52,346 bases of DNA, from NCBI GenBank assembly GCA_937900695.1, contig CALCFD010000021.1, positions 1 through 52,346 of the forward strand, in the 5' to 3' direction. Each line of letters opens with the position of its first letter. Positions within the stretch are counted from its first letter, which is position 1. The notes beneath the pieces are model-generated. The model had not been told where the DNA came from, made no database searches, and worked only from the letters and a program-made list of their open reading frames with translations. This document shows, in pieces, positions 23,873 through 33,558 of this stretch. Source of the DNA: an uncultured Eubacterium sp. (GTDB lineage: Bacteria; Bacillota; Clostridia; Peptostreptococcales; Anaerovoracaceae). Position numbers and translations under genes: made by a program.

Positions 23873-26176
23873 CTATTTCACCAAAGCCTCTTTTAAAGCT
23901 TCATCTACATTTTTAATTAAAACAAATTCCATTTGTTCTCTTACTTTTTCAGGTATTTCGTCTATGTCTCTTTCGTTTTCAAAAGGTAGTAATACCTTTC
24001 TTACACCTGCTCTATGTGCAGCTAATACCTTTTCTTTTATACCACCTACTGCAAGGACATTACCTCTTAAAGTTACTTCTCCAGTCATGGCAATTTCCTT
24101 ACTTACTGGTACACCTGTAAGTGTTGAAATCATAGCTACACACATAGTTACACCTGCAGAAGGACCATCTTTTGGAACTGCACCTTCAGGCACATGAATA
24201 TGAATATCTTTTTCCTTATAGAAATTTTCATCAATTCCATGTTTTTCTGCTACAGATCGAATATAACTAATGCCTGTTTTAGCTGACTCTTGCATTACAT
24301 CACCAAGCTGCCCAGTTAGAGAAATCTTCCCTGTGCCAGGCATTACAGAAGTTTCAATAAATAATGTATCGCCACCAACTGTAGTCCATGCAAGTCCAGT
24401 AACTACTCCTATCTCACTTTGACCTTCAATCTTATCATATCTAAATTTCTTTTTACCTAATAGTTCTTCAAGATTTGTAGGCTTAATCTTATATTCTTCT
24501 ATACCATCAGTAACTACCATTCTTGCTACTTTACGAACTAGATTTGCTATTTCTCTTTCAAGGTTACGCACTCCAGACTCCCTTGTGTAGTAGTTTATAA
24601 GGTCGCGAATGGCTTTATCTGTCATAGCAAACTGTTCTTTAGTTAAACCGTGTTCCTTAACCTTTTTAGGCACTAGATACTTCTTTACAATCTGAAGTTT
24701 TTCTTCTTCAGTGTAACCTGTAACGTTGATAACTTCCATACGGTCAAGTAGTGGACCAGGAATAGTATCAAGTGAGTTAGCTGTTGTAATAAACATAACC
24801 TTTGATAAATCAAAAGGCACTTCTAGATAATGGTCTTTAAAGTCCTTATTTTGTTCTGGATCTAAAACTTCAAGTAGAGCTGAAGCTGGATCACCCTTAA
24901 AATCCGCACCAATTTTGTCTACTTCATCCAGTAAAAATAGTGGATTTTTCTTACCGGCATCCTTAATAGCATTAATAATTCTTCCCGGTATAGCCCCTAT
25001 ATATGTTCTTCTGTGTCCTCTAATTTCAGCCTCGTCGCGCACCCCACCTAGTGACATTCTGATAAACTCTCTATTAGTAGCTCTTGCAATAGATCTAGCT
25101 ATGGAAGTTTTACCAGTTCCCGGAGGGCCAACTAAACAGATAATCGGACCCTTTAAAGTTTCTGAAAGCTTAACTACAGCCAAGTATTCTAAAACTCTTT
25201 CCTTAACCTTATCAAGGCCGTAATGATCTTCATTTAAGATCTTTTCAGCTTCCTTAAGGTTATAATTTTCTTCTCCATACTTATTCCAAGGTAGTGAAAG
25301 TATAGTTTCAATATATGTTCTAATTACTCCAGCTTCTGCTGATGCTGGCTGCATATATGATAATCTCTTAATTTCCTTTTCTAGCTTTTCGCAAATATCA
25401 GCATCAAGCTCTAGCTCATTCATCTTTTCATGCCAATTTGCAATTTCTTCATGAATATCCTCTTCAAAACCAAGTTCTTCTTGGATTACTCTCATTTGCT
25501 CTTTTAAGTAATATTCACGCTGATTTTTGTTCATCTGCTCTTTTACTTTAGAGTTAATATCTCTTTCAATTTCAAGAACCTGGATTTCTCTTAAAATAAA
25601 TTCATATACAAGCTTAAGTCTTTTACAAGTGTCAGCAGTTTCTAAAACTTTCTGTTTTTCATCCAAAGTCAGTTTAATGTGAGAAGCGATAACATCTGCT
25701 AACTTGCCGCCTCTTTCAATTTCTAAAATTCCCTGGAAAAGTTCTCTTGGGAATTTTTCAACAAGTCCGATAAACTGCTCAAAAGCTTTAACTGTAAGAC
25801 GCATTAAAGCTTCTTCTTCATCTGTAATTTCTTCTGTTTCAATCTCTATATCATCTAGAATTTCACATTCAAAGTACGGATTTTCAGAAATTATTTCTAC
25901 AGTTTCTGCTCTAGATAGCCCCTCAACTAAAACCCTAATAGTATCTCCAGGTAATTTTAGCATCTGCTTAACCTTAGCAAATGTTCCTATTTTATATATA
26001 TCATCACCTGTAGGTAAATCTATATTTTCATCTTTTTGAGCAGCTAAGAAAACATGCTGATCTCTTACCATTGCCTCTTCAAGAGCATTTATTGATTTTT
26101 CTCTTCCTATATCAAAGTGAAGTACTGTATCTGGAAATACTAATAATCCTCTAAGGGGAATCATTGGATATTTCAT
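23873..26176 (-). CDS. lon: ATP-dependent protease Lon
   Basis: Cytosolic AAA+ protease. The N-terminal LON substrate domain covers residues 1-195, then a coiled-coil linker, Walker A GPPGTGKTSIAR near 350 and Walker B FLLDEVDKI. The C-terminal protease domain has the Ser673-Lys716 dyad (PKDGPSAGV and GGIKEK). The 767-residue length is normal. Only 44 bases separate it from clpX, and these contain a clpX terminator. Expression therefore needs read-through or a promoter inside the end of clpX. Confidence 0.97.
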   Translation of the reverse strand: MKYPMIPLRGLLVFPDTVLHFDIGREKSINALEEAMVRDQHVFLAAQKDENIDLPTGDDIYKIGTFAKVKQMLKLPGDTIRVLVEGLSRAETVEIISENPYFECEILDDIEIETEEITDEEEALMRLTVKAFEQFIGLVEKFPRELFQGILEIERGGKLADVIASHIKLTLDEKQKVLETADTCKRLKLVYEFILREIQVLEIERDINSKVKEQMNKNQREYYLKEQMRVIQEELGFEEDIHEEIANWHEKMNELELDADICEKLEKEIKRLSYMQPASAEAGVIRTYIETILSLPWNKYGEENYNLKEAEKILNEDHYGLDKVKERVLEYLAVVKLSETLKGPIICLVGPPGTGKTSIARSIARATNREFIRMSLGGVRDEAEIRGHRRTYIGAIPGRIINAIKDAGKKNPLFLLDEVDKIGADFKGDPASALLEVLDPEQNKDFKDHYLEVPFDLSKVMFITTANSLDTIPGPLLDRMEVINVTGYTEEEKLQIVKKYLVPKKVKEHGLTKEQFAMTDKAIRDLINYYTRESGVRNLEREIANLVRKVARMVVTDGIEEYKIKPTNLEELLGKKKFRYDKIEGQSEIGVVTGLAWTTVGGDTLFIETSVMPGTGKISLTGQLGDVMQESAKTGISYIRSVAEKHGIDENFYKEKDIHIHVPEGAVPKDGPSAGVTMCVAMISTLTGVPVSKEIAMTGEVTLRGNVLAVGGIKEKVLAAHRAGVRKVLLPFENERDIDEIPEKVREQMEFVLIKNVDEALKEALVK

Positions 26177-26205
26177 TATTTCAACTCCCTTCCTTATTTC
26201 TTTCT

Positions 26206-26234
26206 CAAAAAAGCGACTTATTATGAAAGTCGCT
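26206..26234 (-). terminator. Terminator overlapping the clpX stop codon
   Basis: Arms AGCGACTT (26212-26219) and AAGTCGCT (26227-26234), with T6 on the minus strand. The right arm is the coding sequence for the last residues of ClpX, so the hairpin partly overlaps the gene. Confidence 0.75.
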
Positions 26235-27447
26235 CTTTATCATTACCATCAACCATATCTTCAGTTATTACACATTTTGTAATATCATCTCTAGAAGGGA
26301 TTTCATACATGAGGTCTGTCATGATATTTTCCATGATACCTCTAAGCCCTCTAGCTCCTGTTTTTCTTTCTATGGCCTTATGGGCTATCTTTCTAATAGC
26401 CTCATCTTCAATTTCAAGTTCAACATCATCCATAGCAAACAATGCCTTATATTGCTTTAATAAAGCATTTTTAGGTTTTGTTATAATTTCTATTAAAGCC
26501 TCTTCTGTCAATGACTCTAATGAAACGATGGATGGCAATCTTCCTATAAATTCTGGAATCAATCCATACTGAAGTAAATCTTCAGGTTCAAGCTGTTTTA
26601 ATAGTTCTGCTTCCTCCTGCTTATTTTTTTCAATAGTTGAATTAAATCCAATAACTTTTTCGCCAGTTCTTCTCTGGATTACCTTATCTAATCCATCAAA
26701 AGCTCCTCCACAGATAAACATAACATTTGTTGTATCGAAAGGAATAAATTCTTGATTTGGATGTTTTCTTCCTCCCTGTGGTGGCACGTTGGCAACTGTG
26801 CCTTCTAATATCTTAAGCAATGCCTGCTGAACACCCTCACCGCTTACATCTCTAGTAATGGATGGGTTGTCAGATTTTCTTGCAATTTTATCAATTTCAT
26901 CTACATAAATTATGCCCTTTTGAGCTTTTTCTATGTCAAAATCAGCTGCCTGAATTAATTTTAATAAAATATTTTCTACATCTTCACCTACATATCCTGC
27001 TTCAGTCAAAGCAGTCGCATCCGCTATTGCAAATGGTACATTTAATAGTTTAGCTAATGTCTGAGCTAATAAAGTCTTTCCTGATCCTGTAGGTCCTACC
27101 ATCAAAATATTACTTTTTTGAAGTTCCACATCTCCATCTAGTTTACCGATAGAGTTTATTCTCTTGTAATGGTTATATACTGCCACTGCTAGAGCTTTTT
27201 TAGCTTCTTCTTGTCCAATTACATATTCTGAAAGTTTTTCAACAATTTCCTTTGGTTTTGGCAACTCAAAACTCTGCTCCTGACTTTGTCTTTCTTCACG
27301 CAAGCCTTCTGCAATTACATCTTGACATAATTCAATGCATTCATCACAGATATAAACATCCGGTCCTGCAACCAAACGTTTTACCATGCTTTGAGGCTTG
27401 CCACAAAAGGAGCATCTAATCTCATCTGTTTCATTATATTTTGTCAT
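26221..27447 (-). CDS. clpX: ATP-dependent Clp protease ATPase subunit ClpX
   Basis: AAA+ unfoldase that delivers substrates to ClpP. The N-terminal zinc-binding domain has Cys12, Cys15, Cys34 and Cys37. Walker A is GPTGSGKTLLAQ near 117, Walker B IIYVDEIDKIA, and the ClpP-contact loop IGF follows GEKV. The 408-residue length is normal. It lies 19 bases after clpP. Confidence 0.97.
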   Translation of the reverse strand: MTKYNETDEIRCSFCGKPQSMVKRLVAGPDVYICDECIELCQDVIAEGLREERQSQEQSFELPKPKEIVEKLSEYVIGQEEAKKALAVAVYNHYKRINSIGKLDGDVELQKSNILMVGPTGSGKTLLAQTLAKLLNVPFAIADATALTEAGYVGEDVENILLKLIQAADFDIEKAQKGIIYVDEIDKIARKSDNPSITRDVSGEGVQQALLKILEGTVANVPPQGGRKHPNQEFIPFDTTNVMFICGGAFDGLDKVIQRRTGEKVIGFNSTIEKNKQEEAELLKQLEPEDLLQYGLIPEFIGRLPSIVSLESLTEEALIEIITKPKNALLKQYKALFAMDDVELEIEDEAIRKIAHKAIERKTGARGLRGIMENIMTDLMYEIPSRDDITKCVITEDMVDGNDKERLS

Positions 27448-27466
27448 TTTTTAAATATCTCCTAAC

Positions 27467-28048
27467 TTATCTTGATTTCAAAACTTCATCAATTAGACCA
27501 TATTCTTTAGCCTGCTGTGCTGACATAAAGTTATCTCTATCTGTATCTCTTTCAATAACTGTAATATGCTGTCCAGTCTTTTCTGCTAAGATTTGATTTA
27601 ACTTAGCTCTTGTTCTTAAAATATGTTCTGCATGAATCTTGATATCTTCTGCTTGACCTCTTGCACCACCTAGTGGCTGATGAATCATTATCTCTGCATT
27701 TGGTAGAGCGAATCTCTTTCCTTTAGTTCCTGCTGCAAGCAAAAATGCACCCATGCTAGCAGCCATTCCTACACAAATTGTAGAAACATCAGGTTTTATA
27801 TACTGTATAGTATCGTAAATAGCCAGTCCGGCAGTCACTGAACCACCGGGACTGTTTATATATATAGAAATATCCTTAGTGCTATCTTCTGCTTCTAAGA
27901 ATAAAAGCTGGGCAACTACAATACTTGCCACATTGTCATCTATCTCTTCTCCTAGAAATATAATTCTGTCCTTTAAAAGTCTAGAATAAATATCATATGT
28001 GCGTTCACCTTTATTTGTTTGTTCAATTACATAAGGTACTAAAGCCAT
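27467..28048 (-). CDS. clpP: ATP-dependent Clp protease proteolytic subunit ClpP
   Basis: Serine protease forming a tetradecamer with ClpX. The catalytic triad is Ser98 (GMAASMGA), His123 (MIHQPLGG) and Asp172 (DTDRDNFM). At 193 residues it is standard. The start has AAGGGGG seven bases upstream. It is placed between tig and clpX in the conserved order. Confidence 0.97.
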   Translation of the reverse strand: MALVPYVIEQTNKGERTYDIYSRLLKDRIIFLGEEIDDNVASIVVAQLLFLEAEDSTKDISIYINSPGGSVTAGLAIYDTIQYIKPDVSTICVGMAASMGAFLLAAGTKGKRFALPNAEIMIHQPLGGARGQAEDIKIHAEHILRTRAKLNQILAEKTGQHITVIERDTDRDNFMSAQQAKEYGLIDEVLKSR

Positions 28049-28094
28049 GTTGCTGCCCCCTTCTTTCTCTTCATATATTATTTAAAACTGCTAT

Positions 28095-29378
28095 TTATTT
28101 AATTACTGCGTTATCAAAGATAAAGTCTACTGCTTTTTTAACTTTAACATCCTTACCGATAAACTGTAGATTATCTTCGCCTAGCATGTCTTTAACCTGC
28201 TGTGCTTCAATTCCATACTGGATTGCAAGTAGTTCAATTTCTTTTTCGATTTCTTCTTCTGTAGCTTCGATGTTTTCAGCATCAACAATAGCGTTAATAA
28301 CCATTCTCATCTTAACTCTCTTGCTTGCATCTTCCTTAACTTCTTCTCTGAAGTCTGCCATTTCCTTACCCATAAACTGTAAGTACTGCTGGAATCCTAG
28401 ACCCTGCTGCTGTAGCTGCATGTCTAGTTCTCTAATCATCTGTGTGATTTCATCTTCAACCATTACTTCAGGAATATCAAATTCATTCTTTTCGCAAACT
28501 GCATCAATAGCTTTATCCTTCATCTGATTTTCAGCCCATGACTTTTTAGCTTTTGCGATATTTTCTTCAGTTTCTTTCTTTAGTTCTTCTAAAGTATCAT
28601 GTTCACTTACATCCTTAGCAAATTCATCATCTAATTCTGGAAGTTCTTCGTACTTAACTTCGTGTACAACACACTTAAATACAGCATCCTTACCAGCTAA
28701 GTCTTCTGAATGATATTCTTCTGGGAATGTAACCTTAACTTCAACTTCTTCTTCCTTGTTAGCTCCAACTAGCTGTTCTTCAAATCCAGGAATAAAGCTA
28801 CCTGAACCGATTACTAGTGGATATCCTTCTGCAGTACCACCTTCGAACTGTTCTTCACCAACAAATCCCTTATAATCTAAGATGATGTGGTCTCCATCTT
28901 CAACAGCTCTATCTACTGAAACCATACGTGCATTTCTCTTCTGCATGTTTGCTAGTTCTTTTTCTACATCTTCTGCAGTTACTTCGTCATCGATTCTTTC
29001 AATTTCTACTCCCTTGTAGTCTTTTACTTCGATTTCTGGGTATACTGCAACTGTAATTGTTGCTACAAATGGTGCATCCTTCTCTAGCTTACCAAATTCA
29101 ACTCTTGGCTGATCGATAACATCGATATCTAATTCCTTTAGAGCATCTGGATAACCAGTTCCTAATAAATCGTTAATTGCATCATCTAAGAAAATTTCTT
29201 CTCCATATTTCTTTTCAATAATGCTTCTTGGTGCTTTACCTTTTCTGAATCCATCGATTACGAACTGATCTTTTTTAGCCTGGTAAACCTTTACCTTAGC
29301 TCCTTCAAGTTCTTCAGCTGAAAATTCAATAGTGAATCTAGCTTCACCGTTTTCTTTAGCTAAAAGTGTTGCTTTCAT
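28095..29378 (-). CDS. tig: Trigger factor
   Basis: Ribosome-bound chaperone and peptidyl-prolyl isomerase. The ribosome-binding signature is GFRKGKAP near residue 43. The FKBP-type PPIase domain lies about 155-245 (DHIILDYKGFVGEEQFEGG), and an acidic helical C-terminal chaperone domain follows. The 427-residue length is normal. It starts the tig-clpP-clpX run. Confidence 0.96.
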   Translation of the reverse strand: MKATLLAKENGEARFTIEFSAEELEGAKVKVYQAKKDQFVIDGFRKGKAPRSIIEKKYGEEIFLDDAINDLLGTGYPDALKELDIDVIDQPRVEFGKLEKDAPFVATITVAVYPEIEVKDYKGVEIERIDDEVTAEDVEKELANMQKRNARMVSVDRAVEDGDHIILDYKGFVGEEQFEGGTAEGYPLVIGSGSFIPGFEEQLVGANKEEEVEVKVTFPEEYHSEDLAGKDAVFKCVVHEVKYEELPELDDEFAKDVSEHDTLEELKKETEENIAKAKKSWAENQMKDKAIDAVCEKNEFDIPEVMVEDEITQMIRELDMQLQQQGLGFQQYLQFMGKEMADFREEVKEDASKRVKMRMVINAIVDAENIEATEEEIEKEIELLAIQYGIEAQQVKDMLGEDNLQFIGKDVKVKKAVDFIFDNAVIK

Positions 29379-29401
29379 TTCTTAAAATTCCTCCTAATTG
29401 T

Positions 29402-30025
29402 TTATCTTTCGAGCAAAGCTAATCCTCTCTCAAATTTGCTTCGCTTTTCTGGCTTTAAACCATATTTTTCAGCAAGTTTCTCACCTAGCGCCAATAGGTT
29501 TTCAGAATTTCCAGTGAGCATTTCTATTTCAATTTCACTGATTTTTTCCTCACCCTTGACAGTTGAAACTTTGCCATTGTCTATGCAAATCTCGACGAGT
29601 TCATTATTATCCTCGAGTCTCCATATCTTCCTTAGCATGTTAATCTCCATTAGAGGTACAAGTTTTTTATCGCCAACTATCTTAAGTATTCTTTCACCGA
29701 TTTCACTTTGACTAAACACACTAATATCAGGAGTCTTAGGAAAGTCCCCTGTTCCAATGTTTATGTTAAGTTCCTCTCTAGTGTGTAGAGCTCCGTCTTG
29801 CATACCGTTCCATTTTAAAGTTGCAACGTTTCTAACGCCTTCTCTTCTAATTCTAAACGCAATAAAATTCCTACGTAAATCTTCATCTTCTGTATCAAAA
29901 TAGATGGCATCAAGATTAAGCTCTTGCTCAGATCCTTCTACCTCATACTTTAATAGGTCTTCATCATTACGTATTTCTTCTGCTATTTTTTCATTTTTTA
30001 AAGAATATTTCAGTTCTATTTCCAT
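29402..30025 (-). CDS. CYTH-domain protein (triphosphate tunnel metalloenzyme)
   Basis: A 207-residue CYTH domain with the metal-binding EIELK at residues 2-6 (ExExK motif). Later conserved features are FRIRREG, TLKWNG and EIEIE, lining the triphosphate tunnel. Bacterial members hydrolyse inorganic triphosphate; the exact substrate is not predictable. It lies 23 bases upstream of tig and 63 bases after the methyltransferase gene. Confidence 0.9.
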   Translation of the reverse strand: MEIELKYSLKNEKIAEEIRNDEDLLKYEVEGSEQELNLDAIYFDTEDEDLRRNFIAFRIRREGVRNVATLKWNGMQDGALHTREELNINIGTGDFPKTPDISVFSQSEIGERILKIVGDKKLVPLMEINMLRKIWRLEDNNELVEICIDNGKVSTVKGEEKISEIEIEMLTGNSENLLALGEKLAEKYGLKPEKRSKFERGLALLER

Positions 30026-30088
30026 AATAAACCTTCTCTAACATGCAATGTTTTTATGATACCATTAATGTCGAAAAAACTCAAGTAT

Positions 30089-31231
30089 TTAAACGTTTTT
30101 GACTTTTGGTTTTTCTCCATGAAATTGATAATATGTAGTCTTTAATCTTCCATTAAAAAGTTTTCTTCTTCTATCTGCTTTTCGTCCCATAGCCTTTTGT
30201 TCAAAATCATCATCAGTAGTAATTAAGAACAATGACCAATCTGGATTCTCTTTAAAAAACTCACCTAGTTTTTTATATATTTTATCAATAGCTTCTTCTT
30301 CACCTATACGTTCTCCATATGGCGGATTTGTAATAATTATACCATTTGGTTCACTTGCCTCAAGCGTTTTAATATCAGCTACAGCAAATTCGATACAATC
30401 ATCTACACCTGCTTCCTCGGCATTTTCCATAGCCGCATCAACAGCATCCTTGTTTATATCATAAGCTTTGATTTTTATATCCTTATCATAGTCAATAGCT
30501 TCATAAGCCTTTTTCTTTTCTTCCTTCCAAAGTGATTTATCTATAAACTCCCACTGATCACAAGCAAATCTGCGACTTAAGCCTGGTGCTATATTCATTT
30601 CTATCATAGCTGCCTCTATAGGAATGGTACCACTACCACAGCAAGGATCCACTAACATTCTACCGGCTCTAAAAAAACTTAACTCAACTAAAGCTGCCGC
30701 CATATTTTCCTTCATAGGTGCAGCTACAGGTGCCACCCTATATCCTCTCTTATGAAGTGAAGACCCACTTGTATCAACTGTTATAGTTGCTCTGTCCTTT
30801 AATAGAGAAACCTTAACAGTATATTCAGCTCCCGTCTCCTCAAACCTATCCACTACATAAAATTCCTTTAATCTTTCAACTATAGCCTTTTTAACTACAC
30901 TTTGACAAGCTGGTACACTTGAAAGTTTAGATTTTACTGATGAACCTGTAACTGTAAACTTACCATCTATAGGAATAAGTTCCTCCCAAGGATAACCTTT
31001 TACCCTCTGAAACAAGTCTTCAAACTCAAGAGCCCTAAACTCCGCAATCTTCATTAAAATCCTATCAGGAGTTCTAAGCCATAAATTACTTCTTACAATG
31101 CCGCGCTCATCAGCTTTGTAAGTCACTTTTCCATCTTCAACGCTTACAATTTCATAGCCTAAATTTTGAATTTCTCTTTTAGCTACTGCCTCAAGTCCAA
31201 AACCTGTAGTCGCTATTAATTCTAATATCAT
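30089..31231 (-). CDS. THUMP-domain rRNA (guanine-N2)-methyltransferase, RlmL-like
   Basis: A class I SAM-dependent methyltransferase of the UPF0020 family. An N-terminal ferredoxin-like/THUMP RNA-binding region covers about residues 1-155, followed by the SAM-binding VDPCCGSGTIPIEAA near 195 and the catalytic NPPYGERIG near 305. It corresponds to the RlmL half of E. coli RlmKL, which methylates G2445 of 23S rRNA; the target here is inferred. The 380-residue length fits YpsC-type Firmicute proteins. It follows mreB past a terminator. Confidence 0.9.
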   Translation of the reverse strand: MILELIATTGFGLEAVAKREIQNLGYEIVSVEDGKVTYKADERGIVRSNLWLRTPDRILMKIAEFRALEFEDLFQRVKGYPWEELIPIDGKFTVTGSSVKSKLSSVPACQSVVKKAIVERLKEFYVVDRFEETGAEYTVKVSLLKDRATITVDTSGSSLHKRGYRVAPVAAPMKENMAAALVELSFFRAGRMLVDPCCGSGTIPIEAAMIEMNIAPGLSRRFACDQWEFIDKSLWKEEKKKAYEAIDYDKDIKIKAYDINKDAVDAAMENAEEAGVDDCIEFAVADIKTLEASEPNGIIITNPPYGERIGEEEAIDKIYKKLGEFFKENPDWSLFLITTDDDFEQKAMGRKADRRRKLFNGRLKTTYYQFHGEKPKVKNV

Positions 31232-31244
31232 ATAATACTACCTC

Positions 31245-31276
31245 TAAAAAATCTGGCTATCTCCAAAGAGATAGCC
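31245..31276 (-). terminator. mreB terminator
   Basis: Perfect arms GGCTATCTC (31255-31263) and GAGATAGCC (31268-31276), with a six-T run on the minus strand. It lies 13 bases before the start of the rRNA methyltransferase gene, which may therefore be partly attenuated. Confidence 0.85.
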
Positions 31277-31286
31277 GGTAAAAAAA

Positions 31287-32309
31287 CTATTTGAACTTTC
31301 TTCTTCTGTTAATTGTACTTTTTTGAAGAACTTCGATATTTTCTAATGCTCTTCCTGTACCTATAGCTACACAATCCATAGGATTTTCTGCTATCTTAAC
31401 ATTGATGCCTGTTCTCTGCTTTATTCTTTCATCAATACCATAAAGCAATGCGCCACCACCTGTAATAACAATACCGCTTGTACTAATATCAGCTGCAAGT
31501 TCTGGTGGAGTTTTTTCTAGTACTGAATGAGTCGCTTCACAAATAGCCTGCAATGGCTCTTCTAAAGCTTCCATCATTTCTGTTGAAGTTACTTCAACTT
31601 CTCTTGGTAAACCAGTAACTAAGTCTCTACCACTACATGTGTATCTTAGTTCTTCAGGTCTTGGTGAAGCAGTACCGATTTCTTTTTTAAGAGTTTCTGC
31701 CATTCTCTCACCGATATATAGTTTATGTTTTTTACGCATATATTTGATAATAGCTTCATCCATACGGTCTCCAGCAACCTTTAAAGATGTACTTGCTACA
31801 ATACCACCAAGTGAGATAACTGCAACGTCAGAAGTACCACCACCAATATCTATTATAAATGTACCTTCAGGTCTTGAAATATCGATATCAGCACCAATTG
31901 CCGCTGCTAGAGGTTCTTCCATAAGGAATACATCCTTACCACCAGCCTGTGCTGCCGCTTCTCTTACTGCTCTTTTTTCTACTTCTGTAACGCCAGATGG
32001 TACGCAAACCATAATTCTTGGTCTAAAAAATCTACCGCTACCACAAGTCTTTTTAATGAAGTATTTTAACATTCTTTCAGTAACATCATAGTCTGAAATA
32101 ACACCATCTCTTAAAGGTCTTAAAGCAATAATATTAGCAGGTGTTCTACCTAACATTTCTTTAGCTTCCTGTCCTACTGCTAAAATTTCATCAGTTTCTT
32201 CATCTACTGCTACTACTGATGGCTCCTCCAAAACAATTCCTTTACCTTTTATATATACTAAAACATTGGCTGTCCCTAAATCTATTCCTACTTCTTCTGT
32301 GAATGCCAT
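31287..32309 (-). CDS. mreB: Rod shape-determining protein MreB/Mbl
   Basis: Actin-like ATPase that organises cell-wall elongation at the inner membrane face. The phosphate-1 motif GIDLGTANVLVY is at residues 8-19, phosphate-2 DIGGGTSDVAV near 157, and the adenosine motif GGGALLYGIDE near 285. The 340-residue length is normal. It lies alone, without mreC/mreD, so it may be an Mbl- or MreBH-like paralogue. The start has AAGGAGA upstream and a near-perfect promoter. Confidence 0.93.
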   Translation of the reverse strand: MAFTEEVGIDLGTANVLVYIKGKGIVLEEPSVVAVDEETDEILAVGQEAKEMLGRTPANIIALRPLRDGVISDYDVTERMLKYFIKKTCGSGRFFRPRIMVCVPSGVTEVEKRAVREAAAQAGGKDVFLMEEPLAAAIGADIDISRPEGTFIIDIGGGTSDVAVISLGGIVASTSLKVAGDRMDEAIIKYMRKKHKLYIGERMAETLKKEIGTASPRPEELRYTCSGRDLVTGLPREVEVTSTEMMEALEEPLQAICEATHSVLEKTPPELAADISTSGIVITGGGALLYGIDERIKQRTGINVKIAENPMDCVAIGTGRALENIEVLQKSTINRRRKFK

Positions 32310-32383
32310 GTCAAAATCTCCTTCCTAAACTTAATTTATATATTCTTAGTTAAATTATCTTGATTACATAATATTGCTATAAT

Positions 32384-32412
32384 ATTATATGCTAAATCCA
32401 TATAGATTTCAA
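32384..32412 (-). promoter_or_regulatory. mreB promoter
   Basis: Minus-strand TTGAAA (32407-32412), 17-base spacer, TATAAT (32384-32389). Confidence 0.75.
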
Positions 32413-32444
32413 CCTTTTTGTTATATCCAAATATATTACAAATA

Positions 32445-32453
32445 TGTTATAAT
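32445..32453 (+). promoter_or_regulatory. Extended -10 promoter of the threonine aldolase gene
   Basis: TGTTATAAT with hexamer TATAAT at 32448-32453; no clear -35 box. The gene starts 33 bases downstream after AAGGAGG. Confidence 0.55.
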
Positions 32454-32485
32454 AATTTACATATTTAATTAAGGAGGAAATTTTT

Positions 32486-33499
32486 ATGATTTATCTAAAA
32501 AATGACTATAGTACAGGTGCTCATCCTCAAGTTTTAGATGCACTTGTTTCAACTAATATGGAAAATACTGTTGGTTACGGATTAGACCCATATTGCAAAG
32601 AGGCTGCAGATTCTATAAAAAAAATTATTAAGTGTGAAACTGCTGACATACACTTTACCATGGCAGGTACTCAAACAAATCTTACAGTTATAAGTAGTAT
32701 TCTTCGTCCTCATGAAGCTATAATTGCTGCAGATACTGAACATATATGTGTTCATGAAGTTGGTGCTATCGAAGCTACTGGTCACAAAGTTATACATGTA
32801 CCTACTTCTGATGGTAAGCTTAGACCTAGCGATATTGATAAGGTTATGGCTCAGCATTGCGATATGCACTGGGTACGTCCTAAAATGATTTATATTGCTG
32901 ATTTAACTTTAACAGGTCTAGTTTATTCCTTAGCTGAACTGAAAGCACTTCGCCAAGCATGTGATAAACACGATTTATATTTGTTTATGGACGGTGCTAG
33001 ACTTGCAATGGCTCTTACTCAAAAAGATAATGATGTCACATTTGAAGACTTGCCTAAAATCTGCGATGTTTTTTATATAGGTGGTACAAAGTGTGGGCTT
33101 ATGTTTGGGGAAGCAATAGTTATAGTCAATGATGCCCTAAAAAAAGATTTTAGATATATCATGAAACAAAAGGGAGCTATTTTAGCAAAAGGTAGACTTT
33201 TAGGCGTACAATTTAAATCAATTTTCGAAAATGATCTTTATCTTCGTCTTGGCAGACACTGCAATGCCTTAGCTGATAAGCTAGTAGCGGGGCTACGTGA
33301 AAAAGGTTATAGTTTTGCATGTGAACCTTGCAGCAACCTTGTTTTTCCGATTTTTCCAAATGAGCTAATCGACTCTCTTCATAATAAGGTTGAATATGAT
33401 GACTACGAACCTTATGATGAAAATAGCAGATCAATCAGACTTGTTTGCTCATGGAGCACAACTGAAAAAGAAGTTGAAGAATTTTTAAAACTTGTATAA
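32486..33499 (+). CDS. ltaE: Low-specificity L-threonine aldolase
   Basis: PLP enzyme cleaving threonine and allo-threonine to glycine and acetaldehyde. The PLP lysine is Lys202 in YIGGTKCGLMFG. The cofactor-stacking region HFTMAGTQTN near residue 55 and the cofactor Asp in LYLFMDGARLAMAL are present. At 337 residues it is typical of the fold-type I beta-eliminating lyase family. Monocistronic, with an AAGGAGG site and a terminator. The acetaldehyde formed could link to the alcohol dehydrogenase at 40463; that is speculative. Confidence 0.92.
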   Translation: MIYLKNDYSTGAHPQVLDALVSTNMENTVGYGLDPYCKEAADSIKKIIKCETADIHFTMAGTQTNLTVISSILRPHEAIIAADTEHICVHEVGAIEATGHKVIHVPTSDGKLRPSDIDKVMAQHCDMHWVRPKMIYIADLTLTGLVYSLAELKALRQACDKHDLYLFMDGARLAMALTQKDNDVTFEDLPKICDVFYIGGTKCGLMFGEAIVIVNDALKKDFRYIMKQKGAILAKGRLLGVQFKSIFENDLYLRLGRHCNALADKLVAGLREKGYSFACEPCSNLVFPIFPNELIDSLHNKVEYDDYEPYDENSRSIRLVCSWSTTEKEVEEFLKLV

Positions 33500-33547
33500 A
33501 AAAATGAGCGATATATACTCTTATATCTTAAAGATGTATATATCGCT
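33500..33547. terminator. Bidirectional terminator between ltaE and the surface pseudogene
   Basis: Perfect 11-base arms AGCGATATATA (33507-33517) and TATATATCGCT (33537-33547). A T-run follows on both strands, stronger on the minus strand. Confidence 0.75.
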
Positions 33548-33558
33548 TTATTAATATT